This document shows positions 27,408 to 36,240 of a DNA stretch of 36,303 bases, in pieces. How positions within the stretch are numbered: position 1 is the first letter of the stretch; each line of letters starts with the position of its first letter. The translations under genes and the position numbers were made by a program. The notes under the pieces were generated by a model. It was not told where the DNA came from and made no database searches. It worked only from the letters and a program-made list of their open reading frames with translations. Origin of the DNA: Victivallales bacterium (GTDB lineage: Bacteria; Verrucomicrobiota; Lentisphaeria; Victivallales; SZUA-371); the NCBI GenBank assembly GCA_016936495.1, contig JAFGXT010000089.1:1-36303 (forward strand), written 5' to 3'.

Positions 27408-28769
27408 ATGCGTTTTCTCAGGTTGGGAACAGCCGGGTTGCGAGGAGAGACGGGCTCCGGTCTGAACCCTCAATATGCCATAAATTTCTCCTCCGCTTTC
27501 GGTACTTATACTGATGGCGGAGTTGTTGTTGTCGGCCGGGACACTAGAATCTCTTCCGGCATGCTCTATCACGCGGTAATAAGTTCCCTGCTCAGTTGCG
27601 GCTGCAAGGTTTTCGACGCCGGTATATGCCCTGCACCGATGCTTCAATTTTTGATCCCTTACCTTGATGCCCAAGGCGGGATAATGATTGGTGCCGGACA
27701 TCATCCCGCCAACTGGAACGCTTTGGTACCGCTTGATTCCTGCGGAGCATACCTCAATTCTGTTCAGGTGCAGGAACTGCTTGACATCTATCATTCCAAT
27801 AAATACGCTTGCCAGCCATGGAACAAAACTGGCTCGGTGGAAATGGTGGGTTCTGACGCTGCCGATGCTTATCTTGACGCCATTTGCGCGAATATCAATA
27901 CCGGATTAATCGCTTCGGGTAATTATACCGTCATCGCCGATTTTTGCAATGGCTCCGGCAGTCTCCTCGCGGATAAGCTCAGCGCCAGACTTGGCATCCG
28001 TCTGATTTCGCTCAATAATGAGCTTTCCGGTGTGTTGCCGCACGATCCCGAACCCCGTCCCCGGAGCAGTACTCAGGTGCGTTCCATTATGGAACCGCTT
28101 AAGGGCGACGTCGGCTTTGTTTTCAATAGTGATATGAGCCGCCTGGCGGTGGTCAGCGATAATGGCGAGACTTTGTCTGAAGAACTTTCCTTCCCCCTCG
28201 TTGCCGATCATGTGCTGGAAAAAGCCGGATCTGGACAGACCGTGGTTACTAACACCTGCACTACCAGAACGCTTGATGATATTGTCAAACACCACAACTG
28301 CCACTTGGTCAAAACCCGTGTCGGGCAGGCTTACGTTTTAGATTCTATGCTGGAACATGACGCTATCATGGGGGGCGACGGCAGCGGCAGTGTCGTCTTG
28401 CGTGGTTCCGTCAACGGCTATGACGGTTTTGCCGCCATGGCGCTTATTCTTGAGTCTATGGCGGAACATCAATGCTCTTCTTCCGGTCTGGTGAAACGGC
28501 TGCCGCGTTACTGGATCAATAAAAAGAAAATTTCCTGTATGGCGGTCAACGCCTATTCCCGCATTCGCGAATTACGTAATTTTTATCCTGACGCGCGTGT
28601 GTCCGAAGAAGATGGATTCCGGTTTGACTGGGATGACGGCTGGGTGCATCTGCGCAGCTCCGCCACCGAACCGGTTATAAGAATGATCGTCGCGTGGAAG
28701 ACCCGCGAAGAAGCCGAAGACCGTGCGGTGGAAATACGCGGCGCTATGGAACGACGGGGGGGCTCATGA
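27408..28769 (+). CDS. Alpha-D-phosphohexomutase family protein, predicted catalytically inactive
   Basis: Family fold motifs LGTAGLRGETGSGLNP, VVVGRDTRISSGMLYHAV, RSSATEPVIRMIV; catalytic loop reads GAGHHP and metal loop NSDMSR. Confidence 0.85.
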   Translation: MRFLRLGTAGLRGETGSGLNPQYAINFSSAFGTYTDGGVVVVGRDTRISSGMLYHAVISSLLSCGCKVFDAGICPAPMLQFLIPYLDAQGGIMIGAGHHPANWNALVPLDSCGAYLNSVQVQELLDIYHSNKYACQPWNKTGSVEMVGSDAADAYLDAICANINTGLIASGNYTVIADFCNGSGSLLADKLSARLGIRLISLNNELSGVLPHDPEPRPRSSTQVRSIMEPLKGDVGFVFNSDMSRLAVVSDNGETLSEELSFPLVADHVLEKAGSGQTVVTNTCTTRTLDDIVKHHNCHLVKTRVGQAYVLDSMLEHDAIMGGDGSGSVVLRGSVNGYDGFAAMALILESMAEHQCSSSGLVKRLPRYWINKKKISCMAVNAYSRIRELRNFYPDARVSEEDGFRFDWDDGWVHLRSSATEPVIRMIVAWKTREEAEDRAVEIRGAMERRGGS

Positions 28770-30148
28770 GCCGTAAAAAACATAATATAACCGGAGATCT
28801 GAAGGTAAGCGTAAGCGGCGTGCGCGGTATCGTCGGTGAATCGCTTACCCCTGGACTTGTCGCCGGATTTACGACCGCGTTCGGACAGTATGTCGGTGGC
28901 GGCAAGGTCATTGTCGGACGTGACACCAGACCCAGTGGAGCCATGCTCGAACACGCCGTCATCGCCAGCTTGCTGGCGGTTGGTTGTCAGCCGGTGCTTG
29001 CCGGTGTGGTACCAACCCCCACGGTGCAGATGCTGGTGGATAAGTATCGCGCCAGTGGCGGTGTCGTTATCAGTGCCAGCCATAACCCGGTGGAATGGAA
29101 TGCGCTTAAATTTATCGGCGCGTCCGGTACCTTTCTTAATTACAACGAGGCGGCGGAGCTTCAGGATATCTATAATCAGCCGGACAATATTTACGTGGCG
29201 GAACACGATTATCGTAATATCCGTTATGTGGAAGATCCTTTTGAGGTACATCGCAAACGCATTTTCAGCAAGATCGATGTGGACGCGATACGCAATGCCC
29301 GCTTTAAGGTCGCGGTGGACTGCTGCAACGGCGCCGGAGCTCTATTTGCCCGTTCGTTTCTGGAGGCGCTTGGCTGTGAGGTCTTCACAATCAACGATCA
29401 GCCCGACGGCATTTTTCGTCGGAATCCGGAACCTGTTCCTGAAAATATGCAGGAGCTGTCCCGGACTGTTCTGGAATATCATTGTGATATAGGTTTCGCG
29501 CAAGATCCGGACGCCGACCGTATCGGCGTGGTCAGAAGCAATGGTGAAGCCTTGTCAGAGCAGAGTGTACTGGTGCTGGCGGTCGATCATGTGTTGTCCG
29601 GTACCAATGGTAATGTAGTGGTCAACATCCAGACCACCAAGGCGGTGGAGGACGTTGCCGCCAGTTATAACTGCGCTACTTACTATTCCAAAGTCGGCGA
29701 GATCAACGTAAGTGGATTGATGCGACAGAAACATGCGGTCATTGGTGGCGAGGGCAGTAGCGGCGGCGTGATCTATCCTGACGTGTATCCCTGCCGCGAC
29801 AGCTTTACTGCAATGGCGTTGATGCTTGAAATGCTTGCCATGAGCGGAGCGTCTATTGATGATATTGTCGAATCCCTGCCGATGTATGTGAGTGTGTCCA
29901 GGAAATTCAAATGTGACGTTGGAAACGCCAGAAATATTGTACGCAAGCTCAAAGTCCGTTATCGTGAATTGAATCCTATTACAATTGACGGCATAAGAAT
30001 TAATTTCAGCCGGGACGCGTGGATATTGGTGCGGCCTTCCAATACTGAACCGGTCATACGTCTGTATGTTGAGGCGCGGACGCAGGAACAGGCGCATGAA
30101 CTGTTGGAGAATTTTGTAGCCGAACTCGAAGAACTTCGCAAAGCGTGA
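28766..30148 (+). CDS. Phosphohexomutase (phosphoglucosamine/phosphomannomutase-type), active-site motifs intact
   Basis: VSGVRGIVGESLTPGL, ISASHNPVEWNALK, QDPDADRIGVV, GGEGSSGGVIYP, RPSNTEPVIRLYVEA; ATGA overlap with upstream paralog. Confidence 0.88.
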   Translation: MSRKKHNITGDLKVSVSGVRGIVGESLTPGLVAGFTTAFGQYVGGGKVIVGRDTRPSGAMLEHAVIASLLAVGCQPVLAGVVPTPTVQMLVDKYRASGGVVISASHNPVEWNALKFIGASGTFLNYNEAAELQDIYNQPDNIYVAEHDYRNIRYVEDPFEVHRKRIFSKIDVDAIRNARFKVAVDCCNGAGALFARSFLEALGCEVFTINDQPDGIFRRNPEPVPENMQELSRTVLEYHCDIGFAQDPDADRIGVVRSNGEALSEQSVLVLAVDHVLSGTNGNVVVNIQTTKAVEDVAASYNCATYYSKVGEINVSGLMRQKHAVIGGEGSSGGVIYPDVYPCRDSFTAMALMLEMLAMSGASIDDIVESLPMYVSVSRKFKCDVGNARNIVRKLKVRYRELNPITIDGIRINFSRDAWILVRPSNTEPVIRLYVEARTQEQAHELLENFVAELEELRKA

Positions 30149-30155
30149 GACGCCG

Positions 30156-30965
30156 ATGCATATAATTGTAACAGTCAAACAGGTGCCCGAGACCCGCACA
30201 TTGCGGATGGACGAAGCCACCGGTACACTTGTCCGCGATAGCGGCACCGCCATAGTAAACCCGCTTGACTTGTATGCAGTGGAATTGGCTTTGCAACTGA
30301 AAGAGTTGCACAACGCGCACGTCACCGCCATATCAATGGGGCCGCCGCATGCGGAAAAAGCCTTGCGGGAAGTAATGTCCATGGGGGTTGATGACGCAGT
30401 TCTGGTCAGCGATCGTGCTTATGCCGGGAGCGATGCCTGGTCTACCGCCTGGATACTTGCCGCCGCCATAAACACGGTGAAAGATTTTGACCTGATAATA
30501 TGCGGAGAACGCGCCACCGATGGCGATACTGGTCAGGTAGGTCCGGAGCTGGCTGCGGCTTTGAACATCAATGCTCTTACTTATGTGAATCATTTTGAGC
30601 TTGCTTCTGCAGGAGATTTTACCGCTTCACGCCTGGTTGAAGATGGAGAAGAACAGCTTGCCGGAAAGCTTCCGATGTTGTTGACGGTGGTAAAAGAAAT
30701 AGCCGTCCCGCGTCTGCCTGTGCTCGAAGGCAAGATCCGCGCCCGGCGCGCGCCGGTGAAGACGCTGGGGCAGAATGAACTCAAGCTCGATGAGCGACTG
30801 GTGGGATTGCAGGGGGCTCCAACCAGAGTTGATAAGATATTCCGTCCGCAGATAATGCGTGATTGCATCATGGCATCCGCTACGCAAGGGCAGGGGGCGC
30901 TTGCCGCTGTAAAACAGCTAAATGAATTTTTGTTGACGCGTAGAATTGGCGGAGGGGGGGTATGA
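30156..30965 (+). CDS. etfB: Electron transfer flavoprotein subunit beta
   Basis: MHIIVTVKQVPETRTLRMDEATGTLVR...NPLDLYAVELALQLKE...GERATDGDTGQVGPELAAAL. Confidence 0.93.
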   Translation: MHIIVTVKQVPETRTLRMDEATGTLVRDSGTAIVNPLDLYAVELALQLKELHNAHVTAISMGPPHAEKALREVMSMGVDDAVLVSDRAYAGSDAWSTAWILAAAINTVKDFDLIICGERATDGDTGQVGPELAAALNINALTYVNHFELASAGDFTASRLVEDGEEQLAGKLPMLLTVVKEIAVPRLPVLEGKIRARRAPVKTLGQNELKLDERLVGLQGAPTRVDKIFRPQIMRDCIMASATQGQGALAAVKQLNEFLLTRRIGGGGV

Positions 30966-31990
30966 AAGAGGCTTTTTCTGGAATATGGATAATTGCCGGA
31001 CAACGTGACGGCGAGCTTTTACGCATTTCATTCGAGCTGATTGCGCGTGGTCTTGAGTTGGCACGTAAACGTAATACCAGTTTGACCGCGGTTGTGTTCG
31101 GCGCGGGCATGACCAATAAGGAACTATACCGTCTGATCCGGTGCGGAGCCGACCGGGTGATAGTGGCGGATTTCCCGGAGCTGGATAAATTTGATCTTGA
31201 ATTGCATGCCGCGTGCTTGACGGCGTTGATAAATGAATATAAACCGGAGGTGGTATTGGCTGGAGCCACCACTACCGGCAGGTCATTGGCTCCTTATGCC
31301 GCGATGAATGTCCATGCCGGACTTACCGCCGATTGTACCGGGCTGGATATAGACCCGGAAAGTGGTCTGCTTATTCAGACCCGTCCCGCCGCTGGCGGTA
31401 ATATCATGGCAAGTATAAAGAGTCCATCGTGCCGTCCGCAGATGGCGACGTTGAGACCGCATTCATGCCTTCCGGCGGAACCGCTTAAGGGCAGGGGAGA
31501 GAGTTCCGGTGTGATTTTGCGTATGAAACAACTTCCGCCGTCGCCTGAGGGACGTAATACGGTCAAACATATCGGCTTTTGTCCCTTGAGCGAGGATTTT
31601 GGTATTCAGGACGCGGAAAAAGTGGTAGTGGTGGGCAGAGGGATAAAAAAGGCTGACAACCTCAAGCTCGTATTTGACTTTGCCAAACGGATTGGCGCGG
31701 CAGTCGGCGCCACGCGTGAGGTGGTAGATCGTGGCTGGATGAGCTATCCGCATCAGATCGGTTTGAGCGGTAAGACTATAAGTCCGCGGCTGTATATGGC
31801 GTTCGGCGTGTCAGGTTCCATTCAGCACCTGGCGGGTATGCGTACGGCCGAGACTGTGGTGGCGGTCAATACTGATCCAGAAGCACAAATATTCAGTATC
31901 GCCGATTTTGGTATTACAGGTAGTTTGTTTGATGTTATTCCGGCTCTGATCGGGGAAATCAACGCGGGGAATGCAACATGGATAAAGTAA
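30962..31990 (+). CDS. etfA: Electron transfer flavoprotein subunit alpha
   Basis: VVVVGRGIKKADNLKLVFDFAKRIGAAVGATREVVDRGWMSYPHQIGLSGKTISPRLYMAFGVSGSIQHLAGM...VNTDPEAQIFSIADFGITG. Confidence 0.93.
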   Translation: MKEAFSGIWIIAGQRDGELLRISFELIARGLELARKRNTSLTAVVFGAGMTNKELYRLIRCGADRVIVADFPELDKFDLELHAACLTALINEYKPEVVLAGATTTGRSLAPYAAMNVHAGLTADCTGLDIDPESGLLIQTRPAAGGNIMASIKSPSCRPQMATLRPHSCLPAEPLKGRGESSGVILRMKQLPPSPEGRNTVKHIGFCPLSEDFGIQDAEKVVVVGRGIKKADNLKLVFDFAKRIGAAVGATREVVDRGWMSYPHQIGLSGKTISPRLYMAFGVSGSIQHLAGMRTAETVVAVNTDPEAQIFSIADFGITGSLFDVIPALIGEINAGNATWIK

Positions 31991-33405
31991 AATACAGAAC
32001 TCTGACACCGGAGATCGCGGCGGAATTAAAGCGTATCGTCGGAGACGCTTATGTTATTTATGGAGATAAGGAACGGCTTGAGGTGTTTTCTCACGATGAG
32101 ATACCGGGTACGGAATACCGGGGGATGCCGGAAGCGGTCGTGCGTCCGGATTCCGCCGCGCAGATATCCGCGATTATGAAACTTGCGAATCTTGAAAAAA
32201 TTCCAGTAACGCCGCGCGGCGCCGGCTCCGGTTTGTCCGGCGGTGCGGTGCCGGTTTCCGGCGGAATAGTCTTGTGTCTGGACAGAATGAACCGAATACT
32301 GGATATTGATGTTGAGAATATGATGGTTGAAGTCGAGCCCGGAGTCGTTACTAATGAGATAAATGAGGCGTTGAGGAAACATAAACTCTTTTACGCCGGG
32401 TATCCGATGAGTTTGGAGACTTGTTTTATCGGAGGTAATGTCGCGGAGAACGCGGGCGGCGGCAAGGCGGTAAAATACGGTGTTACCTCCCGTTATGTGT
32501 TAGGTCTGGAAGTGGTTACCCCTACTGGAGAAATTGTTGAGCTGGGGGGGAAGCTGGTCAAGGACGTTACCGGATATAATATGGTACAGCTCATGGTCGG
32601 TTCCGAAGGTACTTTGGGGATATTTACCCGTATTGTGTTGAAACTGATCCCGTTGCCTGAATTCCAGGTTGACCTGTTGTGTATGTTCAGAAATACGGAG
32701 GAGGCTGTTGGAGCCGTGCCACGTTTGATGACTGTATCGGGAATTATTCCTGCTTCGATCGAGTACATGAATCGTATTGCGGTCAAGGGCGCGTGTGAAT
32801 ATCTTAATGAGAGCATTCCTTATGAGGATTGTGGCGCAATGTTGCTGGTTTCGCTTGACGGCACGGATCAGGAACGGCTGGCGGATGAATACGAAGCAGT
32901 GGGGCTTCTGTGTCGCGAACATGGCGCGTATGAGGTTTATGTGGCGGATAACCCTTCTATCTCCGAGCGTTTGTGGCGTATCCGGCGTAATATAGGTGAG
33001 GCGTTCAATGTTTTTTCAAAGCGTCAAAGCGGCGAGGATATGGTTGTTCCGCCTGCGTCGCTCCCCGCCATGGTGGCAGGGCTTGAGCGTATCGCTGAGC
33101 GTTACGGTATTTCCGTTCCCTGTTTTGGACACGCCGGCGACGGCAATGTTCACGCCCGTTTGGTATGTCCGCCGGAGTGGAGTGATGATAAGTGGAATTC
33201 GGAATTGCCTATGATTCTGGATGAATGTTATCGCGATGTTGCGGCGTTGGGCGGCAGGATTTCCGGTGAACATGGTATTGGTTGCAAGCGGAAAAAGTAT
33301 ATGGACAAAGTGGTATCGCCCGAATACATCAGTATGCTTCGAGCTGTTAAAAAAGCTTTTGACCCTAATTGGATTATGAATCCCGGCAAGATATTTGATC
33401 TGTAA
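31978..33405 (+). CDS. FAD-linked oxidase, GlcD/LctD-type 2-hydroxyacid (probable lactate/glycolate) dehydrogenase
   Basis: PVTPRGAGSGLSGGAVPVSGGIVLCLDRMNRILDID; GGNVAENAGGGKAVKYGVT; GEHGIGCKRKKYM; FDPNWIMNPGKIFDL. Confidence 0.9.
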   Translation: MDKVKYRTLTPEIAAELKRIVGDAYVIYGDKERLEVFSHDEIPGTEYRGMPEAVVRPDSAAQISAIMKLANLEKIPVTPRGAGSGLSGGAVPVSGGIVLCLDRMNRILDIDVENMMVEVEPGVVTNEINEALRKHKLFYAGYPMSLETCFIGGNVAENAGGGKAVKYGVTSRYVLGLEVVTPTGEIVELGGKLVKDVTGYNMVQLMVGSEGTLGIFTRIVLKLIPLPEFQVDLLCMFRNTEEAVGAVPRLMTVSGIIPASIEYMNRIAVKGACEYLNESIPYEDCGAMLLVSLDGTDQERLADEYEAVGLLCREHGAYEVYVADNPSISERLWRIRRNIGEAFNVFSKRQSGEDMVVPPASLPAMVAGLERIAERYGISVPCFGHAGDGNVHARLVCPPEWSDDKWNSELPMILDECYRDVAALGGRISGEHGIGCKRKKYMDKVVSPEYISMLRAVKKAFDPNWIMNPGKIFDL

Positions 33406-33429
33406 AGCCCATGCCGGGTTATGCGTTTT

Positions 33430-35028
33430 TTATATTTGCTGATGTTGCTGTTTGGGTAATTCCATGATGAAGGTGCAACCTTTGTCCGGGTTTGATTCTA
33501 CCATGATGCTGCCGTTGTGCAGATCCATTACACGGTGAACGATCGCCAGTCCAAGACCTTCCCCTTCGGTATTGCCGGGGTTGACCTGAAAAAATGGCTG
33601 GAATACTTTCTCTTTGAATTTTTCATCAAATCCCAGACCATTGTCGCTGATCTTGTATCGCACCATGGTGATGTCCACTTCCGAGGATATTTCTATTTTG
33701 CAATCGCGTTCCGGCGAGCGGAATTTGATGGCGTTTTCGACCAGTTTGACAAAAGCTTGTTCAATCATGGAGCCATCGCCCTGGCAATCCGCCAGATTGT
33801 CGGATATATCCAGTTCCGCGCCCGCCATGCCTAGATGGAATTTAAGGTGTTCGGATATGTTTTTCAGTACCGCGTTCATGGGCAGGTGCTGGATGTGCAT
33901 GGTTTCTGCACTGATGCTGGCGAGCATGGAGAGTTGTTGTGACATGGATTGTATTTTTTTCAATCCTTTAGTCATTACTTTGAGCTCGCTGTTGAACTTT
34001 TCGTCAGAGGATTCGGCATTTTCTTCGAGTTCATAGAAGTATTCGCTGCATTTATTGAGTTCGACCAGGCGTTGACGGAGTTCTTCTGACATCATGTGGA
34101 GGGTGTGATCCATTTCCTCATTTTTGCGGGACAGGGTTTCTTCCTGTTGTTCGATGGTGCGGTTGCAGCTTATGACTTTTTGTTCGAGGAATTCGTTGAT
34201 CTTTTTAATGTCCTCGGCATCCTCGTGGATTTTTCCATCGCGCAGTTTGATGGTGTTTTGCATATTATTGAAGGAGTTGGCGAGGAAAGAGAATTCCTGC
34301 GGGTTGGCTATTTTTACGCTGGAGGTGAAGTTGCCGCTGCTGATGCGTTTGGTGGCGAGGTCGATTTTATTGATGCTGCTGATGATATTACGATATATGC
34401 CGGTACCGGAGATGATGATCAGCGCCAGCGCGAACAGGCATCCGACGGTCATGATCAGGAAGAAGTTGCGCAAAGTCTTGATGCTTTTTTCCTGCCGCAG
34501 TTCCATTTTGCTGTTTATCATCAATATGGTGTCGTGCACGGAATGGCTGAAACGTGATTCTATATTCATAATATGCTGGGCTTCGGCGGGTTGATTTTCG
34601 CGGCAGCACTGTACTGCGCGTTTGTAGGCGTTTGCCTGGCGTTTTTTGTTGAACATGAAGGTTTTGGAAAATACGGAGTTTTCTAAACTGCCGCTGTCTT
34701 CGGATATCTGCCAGGTGGCCATTTTCTGTTTCCAGAATTCTATTCTGGCGTACCATTTGCCGATATCTTCGTCGAGTTTGTCTAATTCACTTATGTTGTT
34801 CTTGTTGACCGGATTGGCGATGAAGTTGCGGATGCGGTAGGTCAGGTTTAGTTCTTCGTCCTCAAGTTTAAGGTATTCGTTGATGGTAGTATGGGTTTGA
34901 CGCATTTCATTGATGTCGGTTTGGGCTCGTCTATAGACGAAAAACATCTCCAGAATGAGCATTAGTGCGAAAAAAACATATAGGATGCCGATGACCGCGA
35001 ATTGAAATCTGATACTTTTACCTGGCAT
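33430..35028 (-). CDS. Membrane sensor histidine kinase-like protein (two TM, HAMP-like, HATPase; atypical H-box)
   Basis: HATPase motifs LVENAIKF, DNGLGFD, VFQPFF, GEGLGLAIVHRVMDLHNGSIMVES; N-terminal TM-sensor-TM followed by SSINKIDLATKRISSGNFTSSVKIANPQEFSFLANSFNNM. Confidence 0.87.
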   Translation of the reverse strand: MPGKSIRFQFAVIGILYVFFALMLILEMFFVYRRAQTDINEMRQTHTTINEYLKLEDEELNLTYRIRNFIANPVNKNNISELDKLDEDIGKWYARIEFWKQKMATWQISEDSGSLENSVFSKTFMFNKKRQANAYKRAVQCCRENQPAEAQHIMNIESRFSHSVHDTILMINSKMELRQEKSIKTLRNFFLIMTVGCLFALALIIISGTGIYRNIISSINKIDLATKRISSGNFTSSVKIANPQEFSFLANSFNNMQNTIKLRDGKIHEDAEDIKKINEFLEQKVISCNRTIEQQEETLSRKNEEMDHTLHMMSEELRQRLVELNKCSEYFYELEENAESSDEKFNSELKVMTKGLKKIQSMSQQLSMLASISAETMHIQHLPMNAVLKNISEHLKFHLGMAGAELDISDNLADCQGDGSMIEQAFVKLVENAIKFRSPERDCKIEISSEVDITMVRYKISDNGLGFDEKFKEKVFQPFFQVNPGNTEGEGLGLAIVHRVMDLHNGSIMVESNPDKGCTFIMELPKQQHQQI

Positions 35029-35078
35029 ATTCTTATTAACTCCTGCAAATTATATTATCATTATTATTGTGTTATGGT

Positions 35079-35978
35079 TTAATTGGGAAACAGGAACTTT
35101 TCCAGTTTGTCCAGTTCTTTCATGTATTCAAAATGAGGGGGCTCAAAATTCATGGAATTGCGGTTGTAGAGGGTTTCGCGTCTGGAGAGCTGCCAGAGAG
35201 AATTGCCTAGTTCCACGAGAGATTTTCTGTTGTAAAAATCGCTTTCCATACTTTTCGCGCTTACGCAGATGAGGGATTCGGGGAGTTTTTGAGATATCCA
35301 CATCAGGTGTAATTTTCTGGCGTTCTTTTTGTAGGTGGTGTTGTGTATCAGGCTGAGAAGGTCGCAGGCGATGATATCGGTTTCGCCTTTCAACAGAGCA
35401 TCAAGTGAATACTGATCTGATCCGCTGAAATCAATCTTGGAAAACCAGGTTTCCAGTGGTTCGGTTATATTATTGCGTAGATGCCGTTCCGGCACCAGAT
35501 ATCCGCACATGGAGTATTTATTGGTAAAGGATATGCGTTTACCGCGGGTCTCGGCGAGGTGTCCAAAGGGTTTTATGGAAAGCAGAACAGCGTGATTATA
35601 TTCCATTTCCTGTTTTGAATAGAGCTGGAAAGCGACGACGTCGGCGTTATAGTTTTTTTTCAGGTACAAGTAATAGGCGGGGTTGATATAGAGCAGGTCT
35701 AGCGAACCGTGGATAAATCCGGAAATGGCTTCATTGTAGCTGGCGGTGTAGCAGGGCTCCAGTTCAAAGCTGCCGTGTTTTCCCGCTACTTTGAAAAAAT
35801 TCTCAATGGTCTTGGGGGTTTCGAGCCTGTCCGGGTTGGGGGTTATGCCCAGTCTGATGTTGTCTATGTTGTTTATAGCTTCATTTTTATTGTCGAAAAA
35901 CACAACAATGCCGAAAGCTATCAGATCCACCGCCAGAAGTATGCTTAGTGTTATCAGGAGCTTATTAGTTGTCTTCAT
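35079..35978 (-). CDS. PhnD-like periplasmic substrate-binding protein, membrane anchored
   Basis: Single N-terminal TM; IRLGITPNPDRLETPKTIENFF...YNEAISGFIHGSLDLLYINPAYYLYLKKNYNADVVAF...KRISFTNKYSMCGYLVPERHL, similar to PhnD/phosphonate-binding proteins. Confidence 0.75.
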   Translation of the reverse strand: MKTTNKLLITLSILLAVDLIAFGIVVFFDNKNEAINNIDNIRLGITPNPDRLETPKTIENFFKVAGKHGSFELEPCYTASYNEAISGFIHGSLDLLYINPAYYLYLKKNYNADVVAFQLYSKQEMEYNHAVLLSIKPFGHLAETRGKRISFTNKYSMCGYLVPERHLRNNITEPLETWFSKIDFSGSDQYSLDALLKGETDIIACDLLSLIHNTTYKKNARKLHLMWISQKLPESLICVSAKSMESDFYNRKSLVELGNSLWQLSRRETLYNRNSMNFEPPHFEYMKELDKLEKFLFPN

Positions 35979-36224
35979 TACTATATTTCTTTGCCGGATT
36001 TAGATTTGTTTATATTTTTTATGTGTAAAACAGCAGAAAGCATACCAGAATGACGGTATTGCCGATTTTTTACAGCTATGATCTTAAAATCCTTTTGTTA
36101 TAGTGTTGCAGGTGTAATATAATTACTGTATGGGAGCGCAATATTCAAGTATTTTATTTTAAAGATTGTGTTTAAGAAGGTTTTTTGTGTCGCGGGAGCT
36201 GATGGCGAGGGCCTGTGGCGTCTT

Positions 36225-36240
36225 TGGCATGTATATTGCG
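36225..36240 (+). promoter_or_regulatory. Sigma-54 promoter directed out of the right edge
   Basis: TGGCATG-TATA-TTGCG; GG (36226-36227) and GC (36238-36239) 12 nt apart; GGAGAA at about 36282 and possible starts at 36293/36299. Confidence 0.78.

Noticed and set aside
33406-33432. Possible terminator after the glcD-like gene (AGCCC-ATGCC-GGGTT then TTTTTT)
   Set aside because: Stem of only about 5 bp with a wobble pair; too weak to list as a feature.
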